Shown here in pieces: positions 22,187 through 33,600 of a stretch of 64,000 nt of DNA. Every line of letters begins with the position of its first letter. The stretch's first letter is position 1. The translations under genes were made by a program, and so were the position numbers. The DNA comes from Hypomesus transpacificus (Eukaryota; Chordata; Actinopteri; Osmeriformes; Osmeridae), in contig NC_061068.1 in assembly GCF_021917145.1 (NCBI RefSeq), positions 11,753,210 through 11,817,209 of the forward strand, written 5' to 3'. The notes under the pieces were generated by a model that saw only the letters and a list, made by a program, of their open reading frames with translations, made no database searches and had not been told where the DNA came from.

Positions 22187-24244
22187 AAAATGTTGCCTTA
22201 AGAGCTCGATCTGTGTTGCTGAAAGTAAATTACCATTCAGCTAATCTGGGGAGTTAAGCAAGGCTATTATGATGTACAATTAAGTGTTCAACATCCATAC
22301 ACAATATATGATTACAGTATACTCCTAGCCATGCTGTTTCTACTAACTATATGCCATTAGAATGACTCATCTATACGGGCCCCGTACTGCAGCACCTTAT
22401 TTTGTCTCTTGTGCGTGTACTCTGGAGTGGTTCTGTCATTGTTACCCTGGTGACGATGGTTGGAGAACTGAGTGTCCACATTTGCAGGTCAGTTTCATGA
22501 AAAAAAAACAGCTGCATAGCAAACTCACTTCACCACCAGGGGGGATGACCTGTTGAAAGCTATGAGAGGAGAGCAGTGTTTATCACACCAACAGTAAACT
22601 TGGCTCAGAAAGTTCCATTTCTCTTCTCCTGGTGTTCTGGTGACTCCTTTAACAAGGGGCTTTACATTCTTTCTGTCTGTCTGAAGTACACCATGCAAAC
22701 CTTCTATTCAGTGAAAGGAACTGACCTGAACTGCAACACTAGGTCGTGAATTTTAACAAGAAGAATATTGCTCTCGCAGTCTATGTGATAAGGACAGATG
22801 AGGTCCCTACATACTATACATGTGTTGATAACCTGTACATTAACAGTCTCCTTCCACTGTTTTACATCGTGATGTTGCACTGCCCTCCATCCAGCCAGAG
22901 TGTGTTGTTCGTACACCCCCCGTGGCCGGTGCAGTGAAGGTTGAGAGTGACGCTGTACCTCCTCCTGTCTATGGCTTTTCCCAGCCTGCGTGATCTCTCC
23001 ACCTGTCCCTCAGTCGGTGGCAGCCAGGACAGCACTGTCCCTGTAGCAGGCCTAATCCTCCTTATCTTAATGGCATCTCCCTGCTATCGCACTCGTAGCG
23101 GGAACAATTGACTCTTGCTGTCCCTTTATCAGCACAGCCACCCCCTCCTCAATACCACACGGCCAGCTCCTCTGACAGGTGCCCCTGTTCTCTGTTTGAA
23201 CCTTTCAATGATCCCTCACTACTGTCCAGGTAATCTAATGCTAGTGGTCTGCTATGCACACATTTATCCTAAATAGTGTTCCTTTTGGAAATGAATATTA
23301 CAAATATTAAGCTGTAAATACAATCTGTTTCAGATTGTCTAGACTCACATAAAAAAGTATTGAGGTATGAAATATTACACTTTTAACCCCTGATATTTGT
23401 TGATTTTGGAACAATCGACGGTCCAGAATGGCCTGTTCTTATCCGAAATATGAACATATATAGACAGCAAATTTTGTATTTTATTTAGACAGATATTTTA
23501 GGTGTATTTATGTAGGCTTGAGTTTATTTTCTCTTGTATGGCCTGTGAGGCGGGTTAATCCCAACAGTCCCTCAGTGACGACTGCAGCTCTCAAGCAGAG
23601 AAACTGAAAAAGGCTGAATAGAGGTAAAACAACAACAGAGATCATGTAAAACTACATTTAAACACCGGATCTGCACCCTTGGACTTGCAAGGTCAAGACA
23701 GTCATTATTTAGTCCAGGATGGGATTCATGTAGAGCCACTTGCCACACATCACAAATTCAATCTGAGTTGATCACAGAGAACCCTTTGCTTATGCATGAG
23801 ATAACGTTATGTAGGCTACTTCAAGAATTCTATTGTTGCTTTTTGCTAACAGAATATGGCTAAAACACATAACATTTTCACCCTAATAAAAATAATACTA
23901 TTAAACCATTGAGACATCCATAACATACTTGTCACCCATAAGTACAAAAGTAACTTTAAAAGTCATACATCGCCCTCTACAGGGTCTGAATGGATTGTGA
24001 AAGACGTGAGACTTGGGAGGACAACACCTAGCTTTCAGTGCCAGGCTCTCATAGCTTTACACAATGAGCCGTAAGATTACCCTCCATCCAGCCCAGCCCA
24101 CCCAAATTAGACATTACATTTTCTTATGACAATAAATCCCATTACCAAATGAACCAGCACTTTCTAAACGAACAGTTCATTTTGTGCTCAGCTCTAATAA
24201 TAATATGTTTGTAAATCTTGTGTAATTGCGTTTTTTTGTTTTTG

Positions 24245-24640
24245 TTGTTGCGGTGTACGTTATCAGCAGCTAATGAACGATGAGGCATTCCGGCAGCAGG
24301 CGGTAATTGCCTGGAGCCCAACCGTGGGAGAGTAATTACAGGGACAGAGAGGAGTATATGACTTCATGACTGCCACCATTTAATGATAATGGGGTGCAAC
24401 TCCACAGTGCTGTGGTCAGCTAATAACTCTGGACTGGATGGGACACCTCTCAATGCAAACCAGCCGTGACTGGAATACAGAGCACCAGCTCGCCCACACT
24501 GATCTGCTACGCTCCGTGCCGCTCGACAGGGGAGCACGCATATCATTATAACTGTGACCCTCTGCCACCTGCAGTGCCATGATTAGTGTCACCATGGATG
24601 GACAGGTTTAACGGCAGATAAACTAATCTCTTCCTGCCAC
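24245..24640. promoter_or_regulatory. Candidate conserved non-coding block with TAAT sites
   Basis: The block contains CAGCTAATGAA, GGTAATTGCC, AGTAATTACA, TTTAATGATAAT and GTGCCATGATTAG within 400 bp, less AT-rich than its surroundings and with no coding frame. Such homeodomain-core clusters are typical of developmental enhancers. It lies about 0.7-1.1 kb upstream of MIIP. Conservation cannot be tested here. Confidence 0.35.
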
Positions 24641-25179
24641 ACCGTTGAGGATGAATACACACCAATATCTCAGCTTTTACAAGCGTTGATTGGCCTTTTA
24701 GAAGGACATAATAAGAAAAAAAAGAGTTGACCTTGTTAAAAAAATGAAATATGATGAGGAACTAACAAAAGGCTCTGTTTTAATCCGTTTTGAAGTAGCC
24801 TGCAGAAAATCCTTTGATCCAAAATACTTTTCTATAACTCATAGACATTGAAGATGAAAGACAGAAGACGCAAAAGACTGAGGACAGACCTAAAACTTTA
24901 TTATTATAAGATTCTACCAAGGTTTGTTGCATCTAATGGCGATTAATTTAAAGGCCAGCACTTTTTCTAGATTTTTTATTTATTTTCAAACTAATCATAT
25001 AGCCTACAAATGTTTTTTTTTATCCATATATTCATCCAAACACATATTTATTATTCAAATATATGTAAATCTTAAGTATATATTTATCATAGCTTTTGGT
25101 TTGGCACGCAATACTAATCCAACTGCTCCCCCTGTTGTTTTTCCTTTGCAACACATCAGTCACTTGGCATTCTGGGTAA

Positions 25180-25225
25180 CTTGGGTAGCCAATCAAAGTG
25201 TTTTCAACTCGTTGTTATGGGAGGA
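25180..25225 (+). promoter_or_regulatory. Candidate MIIP promoter elements
   Basis: A CCAATCA box at about 25189 and an X-box-like GTTGTTATGGGAGG just downstream lie 95-135 bp before the MIIP start codon. There is no TATA box. The placement fits a TATA-less promoter; function is inferred. Confidence 0.4.
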
Positions 25226-25320
25226 AAGCCAAGCTGAAACAACGAAGATTTGAAAAACGTATTTCACTCATACCTGTTGCTGCTTATTCAGTTGGATAGA
25301 AAAAGCGATCTAACGTTAAA

Positions 25321-25681
25321 ATGTCTTCGACTGAAGGTTTAAATGTATTACGAGAGAGGAATCAAGACTTGTTGCTGCAGCTGAGGCACCAAACAGAAAG
25401 ACTAAAAAAAAGTATGAGGTCCGAAGCAAGCATAACTAGAGTTAATTCAGAAGCAACCGCACAAAACATGACTAGTGGACAACGTTCGGTGGTTGAAAAG
25501 GACAGTACAATAACGGAGGTCAGCCACCTCTTGTTGGTGCAGAACGAAGAGAATCGAAACCCAGCAGACTTTATGGTTACACTTACTGACGCCAACCGTG
25601 GTCCTGCTGCACGGGCTGCCCTCGGAAAACCCGCTGTGCGGTTCAATGAGATAATCACCGTAGCCCCACTGAGAACGGCTG
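25321..25681 (+). CDS. miip: MIIP first coding exon
   Basis: The exon starts at ATG after in-frame stops and has a leucine/charge-rich N-terminal helix. It ends with a GTAAGT donor in phase 1. The segment RFNEIITVAP aligns in position with the RVTF segment of mammalian MIIP. Confidence 0.85.
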
Positions 25682-28600
25682 GTAAGTGTTTTATTGAAAC
25701 ATTGTGCATGAAAGTTAAAAAAATCTTTAAAATGCACACCAATGTTTATTGTTACTGTAGACGAGTAGGTGGAATCTATTCCAGCACAATCCACTCATTT
25801 CATGTCATCAGCACCATCTCTGATGATTGAAACCTCACAAAGCCATGTTGGGGATGGTCAAGCGGTGTATACTGGACTTCTCCGAGATCGAGGCAACAGC
25901 CGGACCAGAGGCCACGTTAGATCCCAAGTCTCCAGGAGATCCGACGCTAGACCCGTTGTCTACAACCAAGAGCAAGTATGGGTGAGCTAAGGAGTGGCAT
26001 AGAAAGCTAATATTTATTCCTCTTTCCCAGGGTCTAATTGCAGGCAGTCTCGGTTAATAACACATAGTTTAATTAAATTGCAATAAGGATGGTTGCTCAT
26101 GGTCAAGGCTAGGGATAGCTGTTTTGCCAGTAGATGGTGCTGTAACATCAGAATGTGTTTCTGTTACCCGTAACACTGACATCTCCCATAGTTCGGCTCT
26201 GTAATCCAGTGTAACTGCATAACCTGACCACAAGTGGTGACTTGCGTTGATGCTTGTGTTTGTAGAGAGAGATGGGCCGAGTCACAGAGCAGCCTCCTGG
26301 CTGGGAGCAGGGAACAGCATCTGACAGACGCCGCATGCAGCCTTTACTTGGCTACGACTGGATAGCAGGTATCCTTCGCTCTCCGTGATCCTCACTTGCA
26401 CTTTCCTCTCAATCTCCCTCTCTCAGGAAGTCTCAATTACCTTCTGTCTTTCTCTTGACGCCCAATCGTTTTCTCTCGTTTCCTTCCCTTGAGATGTCTT
26501 TCTTGCTCTCTGTCTATTGCACTCTCTCACTCACCCATTCTTATTCTCACATTTTCTCTATTTCCCTGAAACTAAGGCTAGAATTATTTTGAAATTGAGA
26601 AGATTTCCCATGCCGATTGATGTGCAGTGTATGCCCCCCCCTCCCAGGTCTTCTGGATGCTGAGAGCTCCCTCACGGAACGCTCTGAAGAGTTCTTCAGT
26701 GACCTGCGGACGTTCCGACAAGTCAACAGAGACCAGTGTGTCCACAGCCTGCATGTAGGGTGAGTCGGGTGCCTCACCAGTTAGTACAACAGTTTGTGTA
26801 GTCAGCATTGCAGCACTTTGTATTTACGACTAGTGAGAGTGAGATGTCTCCAAGTCGTGCAACAGGAGAGAAAGATTGAATGGAAATGGATCATATTGGA
26901 CGTATTTGTTCGCTAAATGTTTTGACTTCAACTTGACAGATTACTTGAGGATGAAGTCCCTCCCCAACATTTGTCGGCAGAGGAGGAAGCCACAGAGCAA
27001 ACAGACACTCATCAGTGTAAGTCCTGATTAAACCTCCGTACCCATGACACATGAAAAGGACCTGAGGAGGTCAGGTGTAAGTGAGAGATTTGGCACTAGC
27101 AACCAATCGCCCTCATACTACATTCGCTTGGTCAGACAACACAGACGGCATCATGGAGGTGTGGATGCAAAGGCTGATGTAGGCACTTAGGTAGTCAGTT
27201 TAATTGGCCTTTCAAGTGGCCTTGACAGATGTTGGGTCACATTGGGCTTACATGTGCTGCAGCAGATGAGTGGAACACCCTCCAAAATACTCAAACTGGA
27301 CGCGTTCATTCATCCATGCCGTAGACTCAACCGTAGACCATCTGAGAGTTGTTTATCCCCAGCCTCCTGAATGCAGCGCCTTCCACAGCCAACTTTGCAC
27401 TGACACTGTGATGCCGTATGTTTATTTTCTTGCACTTGAATTTTAGGAGGGTTTTTGTACTATGCTACGACATTCCTGTACTGTTCGACATTACACCGTT
27501 ATGAATGAGAAATGTATATAAATGTACTTCCGTGCATAAGTACCGGGTAGTAAACAACTAATAGCTGTGTGTGTGTGTCCTCAGGTACGTTCTGTTACAG
27601 GATCAACGGAAGGTTGTTCCCAGCTTCTCTGGACCCTCAGGAGTCCTGTCCCGTGTGTAAGATGCCCAAAGCTGACCACCCCCACTCTGCAGCCGAGCCT
27701 GCTTTCATCAGGTGCTTAGCCCTATAGCTAATCCCACGTCTTAATCATTGCAAAGGTTTCCATCTTAAAAATGTTCAGTGAACAGAGAACACGCTCGGCT
27801 CATGTCCCTTTGGCTTGGTCTCGTATCGGGACGGAAGACATTTGAACTGGCGAAACCGTCACTCGAATGACAATCCGGTAGTGTGAATGGCTGGCTCGTT
27901 TTAGCGCTGCAGGCTGTGGGTGTTATGAATGTGTTGTCGTTGTGTTTGTGTCCCAGGGTGAGCATCCCTCGGTCCACCCTCCTGCCAGCCTACCAGTACA
28001 AGGCCCACCGGCGCTGCAGCTTCGACCCCTCAGACAGCCTTGGGTTGCCTTCAGTGAGTTGAACACAGCCGTGACTGAGACGAGCTATGCCAGGCTGTTC
28101 TGACTGAATTCAAGATATAGTACCAACAACGTTCCTCCGTTATCTGAGTCACGTGCGGTTAACCTGCTCAGGCCTACACTGCGACAACACTACAGTTATC
28201 AGATTTTCACTCACCACGTTGCCCAACTTAACGCTTTGATTTTTCAGCTATGTTTCATAGAGCTCGCCTGTTGGGACAAGCCCGTGACATGGTTTGTGGC
28301 ATTGTTGTGTCCTTCCCACAGCACTGTCTCTCAGGCTGGTCGAACCCAGCCCCCAGCTCTCTGCCTCTGGCCAGCAGCCTGGACCTGCGGAGCTACCTGA
28401 GGAACACAGCGCCTCCCACTGGGCTGGCGTCAGCGCTGCCACAGCCTGGGAACCAGCAGGTGAGACGTTTTACATCAACCTTTAGCAGACGCTTTTATCG
28501 GAAGCGACGTATGAATACGTCTGGTACTGTGGCAAACTTTACAAAATGTCTTCCCTCTGACCTTGTCTAACATGAATGGCCAGTCAGGGCTTGAAACCTT

Positions 28601-28867
28601 TTTTATAGGTCAAGCCTGAATGTACAGGATCACTGTGAAGAGATCAGGTCACCTTTAGCAAGCCTAGCTTTTATCAAGTCTTTTATCGTGTGAGCTTCAT
28701 GTGCATCTTCTGAACCTCGTCCTCAGGAGGATCTCTCCGTGTCCAGAGTGTCTGGTAGCACACGCTCCGACCAGCTGTTGAACGTGTCTCGTCTGGCCCG
28801 CTACCATATCCAGCGTCTGCCTCCTGCTAACAAGCCAGCATGTTGCTCCTCCTATCCTGTGTTGTGA
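25321..28867 (+). CDS. miip: Migration and invasion-inhibitory protein, complete
   Basis: Nine coding exons with consistent phases give 439 aa (human MIIP is about 388): 25321-25681, 25812-25975, 26266-26368, 26648-26759, 26940-27016, 27585-27711, 27957-28053, 28322-28459, 28727-28867. Recognition rests on PLLGYDWIAG, the EEFFSDLRTFRQVNRDQC segment, a cysteine pattern (CTFCYRINGRLFP, then CPVCKMPK) and RVSIP...HRRCSFDPSDSLGLP. The N-terminus (NVLRERNQDLLLQLRHQTE) looks coiled-coil. In mammals MIIP binds IGFBP2 and restrains cell migration; no enzymatic motif is visible. The four cysteines could bind a metal, which is inference. The N-terminal 150 residues are less conserved and account for the extra length. 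AATAAA follows at 28976-28981. Confidence 0.9.
28467..28612 (-). mobile_element. Degenerate SINE fragment in MIIP intron 8
   Basis: On the minus strand, GTCGCTTCCGATAAAAGCG followed by TCTGCTAAAGG matches the common fish SINE tail. The presumed head (28530-28612) is too degraded to assign to a tRNA. Confidence 0.45.
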
Positions 28868-28975
28868 ACACCCACTGGAAACACCATCAAGTAGTCTTTT
28901 GACATATATTAAATAGGCAGTCCCAAGTAAGTATTTGAAAGGGCTGAAAAGAAGTTTGGCACCAATTGGCCCTCC

Positions 28976-28981
28976 AATAAA
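28976..28981 (+). terminator. miip: MIIP poly(A) signal
   Basis: AATAAA lies 109 nt after the MIIP stop codon; a short 3' UTR is implied. Confidence 0.75.
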
Positions 28982-30571
28982 AGCTGATGTAAACCAAGCA
29001 GTGTAAACCATTATTTTAACGTTTAACAGAACTTTTATTGATTACAAAATTGTACATCTGTGTTGTAGATTTTGCTGTTGAAAATGTTTTTTGTTTGTTT
29101 TGTACTACTGAAATTGCTATCGAGTAAAACTAAGTGTTTTTAAAGTTGTGCTCTTGGACAGGAAGTGAAGTGTTTTGCAATCTCTGAAACTCTCATATCC
29201 TACTTTCCGTTTCTTTTCCCTTTTTTCCCCCCCCTGACAATGTTTACGAACTGTACTTCAGTGATATATATATATATTTTTTTTTTACTTCCCTCTTGAA
29301 GGACTCAAGAAAGCCAAGAGAGTCTGCTGTGCCTGTTTATGAGGTTAGGTCACACACTAATTTAGAGAGGAAATACATTATCTCACTGCATGTAGACCCA
29401 CACCCAGAATTGTTTTCTCACTTCTTGACTTTGAAAGTCTCTACAACATTTTTGTTGTAATGGTGGAGTCATCATATCGTTTTGCAGTGCAATACATGAT
29501 CTGACTTATCTTGAAAAATAGATTTTCTGTAACCATAACTGGATGTGTTGCGGATGTTAGTGGCTGTCTCGGGTCTTAAACAAAAAGGCCAAAGTTACAC
29601 AGTCCAGACAGCTCAGTGACTGACAAGATCATTTGGTATCAATGCATAGGGGCCATGCAATGAGTCTTCCACTGTGAAACATACAGTTAAAGTAGACTTT
29701 CCATCAGAGCAATGCTGCAGCTCACTCTCTGGACTAGGGGGTTTGAGCTCATAGACGGTGAGTTTCCCATGACAGGGTGGCGAGGGTGCCTGCACCTTGT
29801 CCTAAAATTGTGGCAATGATTTACTTAAATAAGACTTGTTTTCCTGTTGTGTAAAGTAATGAGGGCGAACTGTGAAAATGAAACCGGATCTTCAAGTTTG
29901 CCAGCTCTTTCTGGGGACGAATAATATTTAGTTAACCACACGATTACAGTTAATCTAAATGACAGGTGTAGGAGGGGGGGGTTCCATTATTTTAAGGTCA
30001 AGTATATGCAGTGGGTGACAGGTGAATCTTCCCTAAAACGTGTTTATCGTGTTTTACATTAAACGTTTAAAGATGCACAAAATGCCCACCGTAGAAATGT
30101 CATTTTTTATTCACATAATATTTTGCCTTTATTCTGCCTACTGTTTCAGAGTGGTCTTTGAAATGACACTGTGGGAACCATCTAGACTGAAATGACTTTT
30201 ACTAATAAGGCACGTGAAAGCAAATCAAGACAATGTTGTGTCATAGACCGCAAATGGAATGGTCCTCCTTTATTTTCCAACAGGCATGTAATGTATTTCA
30301 CAGCGACATACAGTATCTGCGACCACTTGACAGCTCATTTGAGTAGTCAAATTTCTTTCAAGACTTTGTTTTCCGGTCAGATTGGATTAAAGCAATTGTT
30401 TGTCCATTTCTACTCCAGCTATGTGGAGGAAGCTGGAACTTTTCTGGTTTGACAAGCACAACAAACTAACACAGAGTAGGAGGTGCAATCAAGGAAATGC
30501 TCTAGTCTGAGAAGTGTGGGCTGCACTCTTACATTTTAGTTTTTGACTTCGGGCAATGATAATCTTAAATT
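28982..30571. other. Intergenic between MIIP and the TNF receptor gene
   Basis: AT-rich sequence with an AT-dinucleotide/T-run at 29264-29287 and a G-run near 29971. No exon-like frame was found. The last few hundred bases should hold the receptor promoter; no TATA or CCAAT box stands out. Confidence 0.5.
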
Positions 30572-30628
30572 ATGAGAAGGACTACCTATTTGTTATTGGT
30601 GATCCGGCTGTCAATTGAAATTTACAAG
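30572..30628 (+). CDS. tnfrsf1b: TNFR2-like exon 1: signal peptide
   Basis: Nineteen codons from ATG: basic residues MRR, then a leucine-rich core, ending in a GTAAGT donor in phase 0. This is too short for the ORF criteria used elsewhere, but it fits the phase of exon 2 and supplies the required signal sequence. Confidence 0.7.
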
Positions 30629-33600
30629 GTAAGTGTTCCAGAATACCGAATTGGGGAAAGTCTGGAATAATTAATTAAAAACGTTGTCAATTGAACTTTG
30701 CTTGTTTGCGGTTTGAATGTATACATTCATATACATCACTACACGTTTTTTTCTACACGCAATTCTTCAAGCAAACGTTTTTATAGGTTCTGTCAAAATG
30801 ACAACGCTGCTATTCACGCATTCTGACGAAACTGGGTCATAAGGTCTTCTTAGCTGTACCAGCAAGTGCACGACTGTCATAATATATTTAGTAGTTCGTG
30901 TCTGTGTAAAGGGGCTTGGGTGACCAGACGTCCTCTTTTACCCGGACATGTCCTCTTATCGAGACTTAAAAAATGCGTCCGGCAGGGATTCCAAAATTGT
31001 CCGGGATATTGCCTCGTCGGAGGCACGTTTGTGTTTCTCTGGGTCTTTCACAAACTATTACGCCCTTACAAGTTTTGGACAGGCCTCTTCCTGAAGTTCC
31101 ACCTACTTGTGCGAGCTCTGACTGTAGAGAGAACTGTCATTTTGTTCAGATAGTGCGGCTCTGACTGTAGAGAGAACTGTCATTTTGTTCAGGCGGCAAT
31201 ACACGACCAGCAAGCTTGAACCCGAGCGACAAGCTTGTTCTTAAACGCAGCCAAGAACATGCAGTCTCAACCTGCAGTCTAGGAGAGGAAGCTGGGTGAT
31301 AATTATCTTTCTTGGGCTTGGCAACACCTATTGTCCGACCACAATATTCACATTTCGGAAAGCTTGTAGCCCACTGTAAGTTTCTCGGAAACATCAGATC
31401 ATCCAAACCACTTCCTCTCCTATTCTTACAAGCAGGTTGTGACAGTCAGCAAACATAGGCATATGTGTGGGTTTAGATGAGAACAGGGCAAGTGATGGAC
31501 AAGCAGGGTCTTGATTCTTGCCAGAACACTTCTAATATAAAATGTTTGTGACAACACTTGATCAATCGTACATAATCGGTCACTGATCTGGCACACGTCT
31601 TTGCATGCAGGTGCACAGCCTACCATATGAACCCGGGCCTGGTGGATCTTGCAATAACACCAACACAGAATATGTCCCAGAGGGTTCTAATCTGTGCTGC
31701 AAGAAATGTCTTCCTGGTAAGAGCTGTTGGATTTAATAGGATGTCTGTTTTACACATTTCAACAGCCAGACTCCATGTGACTCCTTGCTCCCACCACCAC
31801 CACCACCACCAGCAATAATAATAATATATATTTAATAAAAGTCAAAGAGTGACACACAACCATTGATGCTTAGTCTTGGATGTCAAGTGTATGGAATACA
31901 GTAGGTATGTAGAGTGTCTGCATTATAACAAGGGAAGGATGTGCCGATAAACGAAAAGGAAGAGACAGCCACACTGAGTTCCGACCATGAGAACGTATTC
32001 ATTTCACAGATGCTTTTATCCAAAGCTTCATACAGAGCAGGAATTGATCCTGCCTTAGACCTGCAATCAGATTCTTTCCCACTAAGCTATACCCCCCCAC
32101 TTAATGATGACGAAGCCTATAGGCCAGAGACCATGGCTGCATAACCTGTGTTCTTGGTACTGATCTCACTAAACTCTGGACAGGGACCCGATTCAGGAAT
32201 CAATGCAGTGCCACAACAGAAACAGAATGTGAACAGTGTCCCCCAGCCCAGTACACAGAGACATATCATTTCGTCCGTAATTGCCACAGGTGTCCCAAGT
32301 GTGATAAAGGTGAGTAGATAACTACACCGTCGATTTGGGATGTTTGCCTGTGGTTCAATCAGTGTATACTTTCCTTGTATTTGTTTTTACCCCAATATGG
32401 CTGTTTGTCAATCTAATCATGTTTAATCATCATAGTCATAGAGTGCATGTTGACTTCACACGAACGACAGTTCTTATGTGGCTAGTAAGAGCATCTATGT
32501 GTTCTGTTCAAAGACAAAGGCTTGCAGTATTTTCAGAAATGCTCCAAGACCACTCGGACTCGTTGTACATGCCTGCCTGGGATGTACTGCACAACTGCTT
32601 TTAAAAACCAATTCTGTGAAGCGTGCACAAGCTATGCATCCTGCGTGCCTGGCCATGGTGTCTCCAGAAACGGTAGGATAGTCTCACTCATATCTTCACG
32701 CTTCTGTTTTTTGTAGGATGTAGATCATGTCATTGTTAGATGTATTGTAATCTTTTAAGTATTACAATAAGATTATTGTATTTTTTTATTACAAAACGTA
32801 ATACTTTTTTTTAGCTGTGTAAGAGTAACTCCACTGTCACAAAGTCTTCAGGCCCCCCTGAGTCACTGAAAACATCAAAGACTTGGCACTCTCATCCGGT
32901 GCAACCAAACTGGTTAAAAAATGACACAATGCAACCTTTGCAATAAAAGGGGATATCCTGTCTACTTACTGACAACTTCCTGTGGCTTAGTCAAAATAAT
33001 GAAGGTTTTTTATGATTAAAAAGATGAAAAAAACATCATTTATTTGCTTCGTAATAGTTATAATCCATGGAAGACTTCCCAGACAAACAGTATGTCCAAG
33101 GATTGGAATGTTCTCTCTGTTTCAGGATCTGCTGACTCGGATGTCGAGTGTGAACCATGCCCTGATGGGACCTTCTCTGACATGCTCTCCTACACCCAAC
33201 CCTGCCAGAAACATATAGAGTGAGTAAGACAACACCCCCACCACCACACACACATACACACACGCAAACACACACAAATGCAAACACACACACAGACACA
33301 AATATACATAACATAAATGCATTCAAACATTTATTTGTATTTATTTCTATATCCAGTTGTAAGGCTCAAGGCAGTGTAATGCTACACCCCGGTAATGCTA
33401 CCTCAGACAGTGTGTGTGATAGATACAACCCTCAGACAACGATCCATCCAAAGACACCAACTGAACCTGAGACAACTACCCTACAGGCCACCACAGTAAC
33501 ACCAAACACAAACTCTACACAAAAGGAAACTAGCTGTAAACCAAAGACTACTGTTGCACCATCAGATGACGGATTGTCACACAAGGGGATAGGTCATTAT

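Larger units (their letters stand above)
18336..24229. other. Intergenic, no gene recognised
   Basis: AT-rich sequence without exon-like frames. It contains GT microsatellites (19440-19491, 22109-22186), a low-complexity AATAAAAT block (21060-21180) next to a TTTAATCCCCAAG motif at about 20995-21010 that resembles fish retroposon ends, and a GC-richer block at 22940-23200 of unknown role. Confidence 0.5.

Noticed and set aside
31146..31406. Minus-strand frame with CEYCGR that might be a transposase zinc finger
   Set aside because: Only one Cys pair, no following His pair or transposase motif, and no matching terminal repeats.
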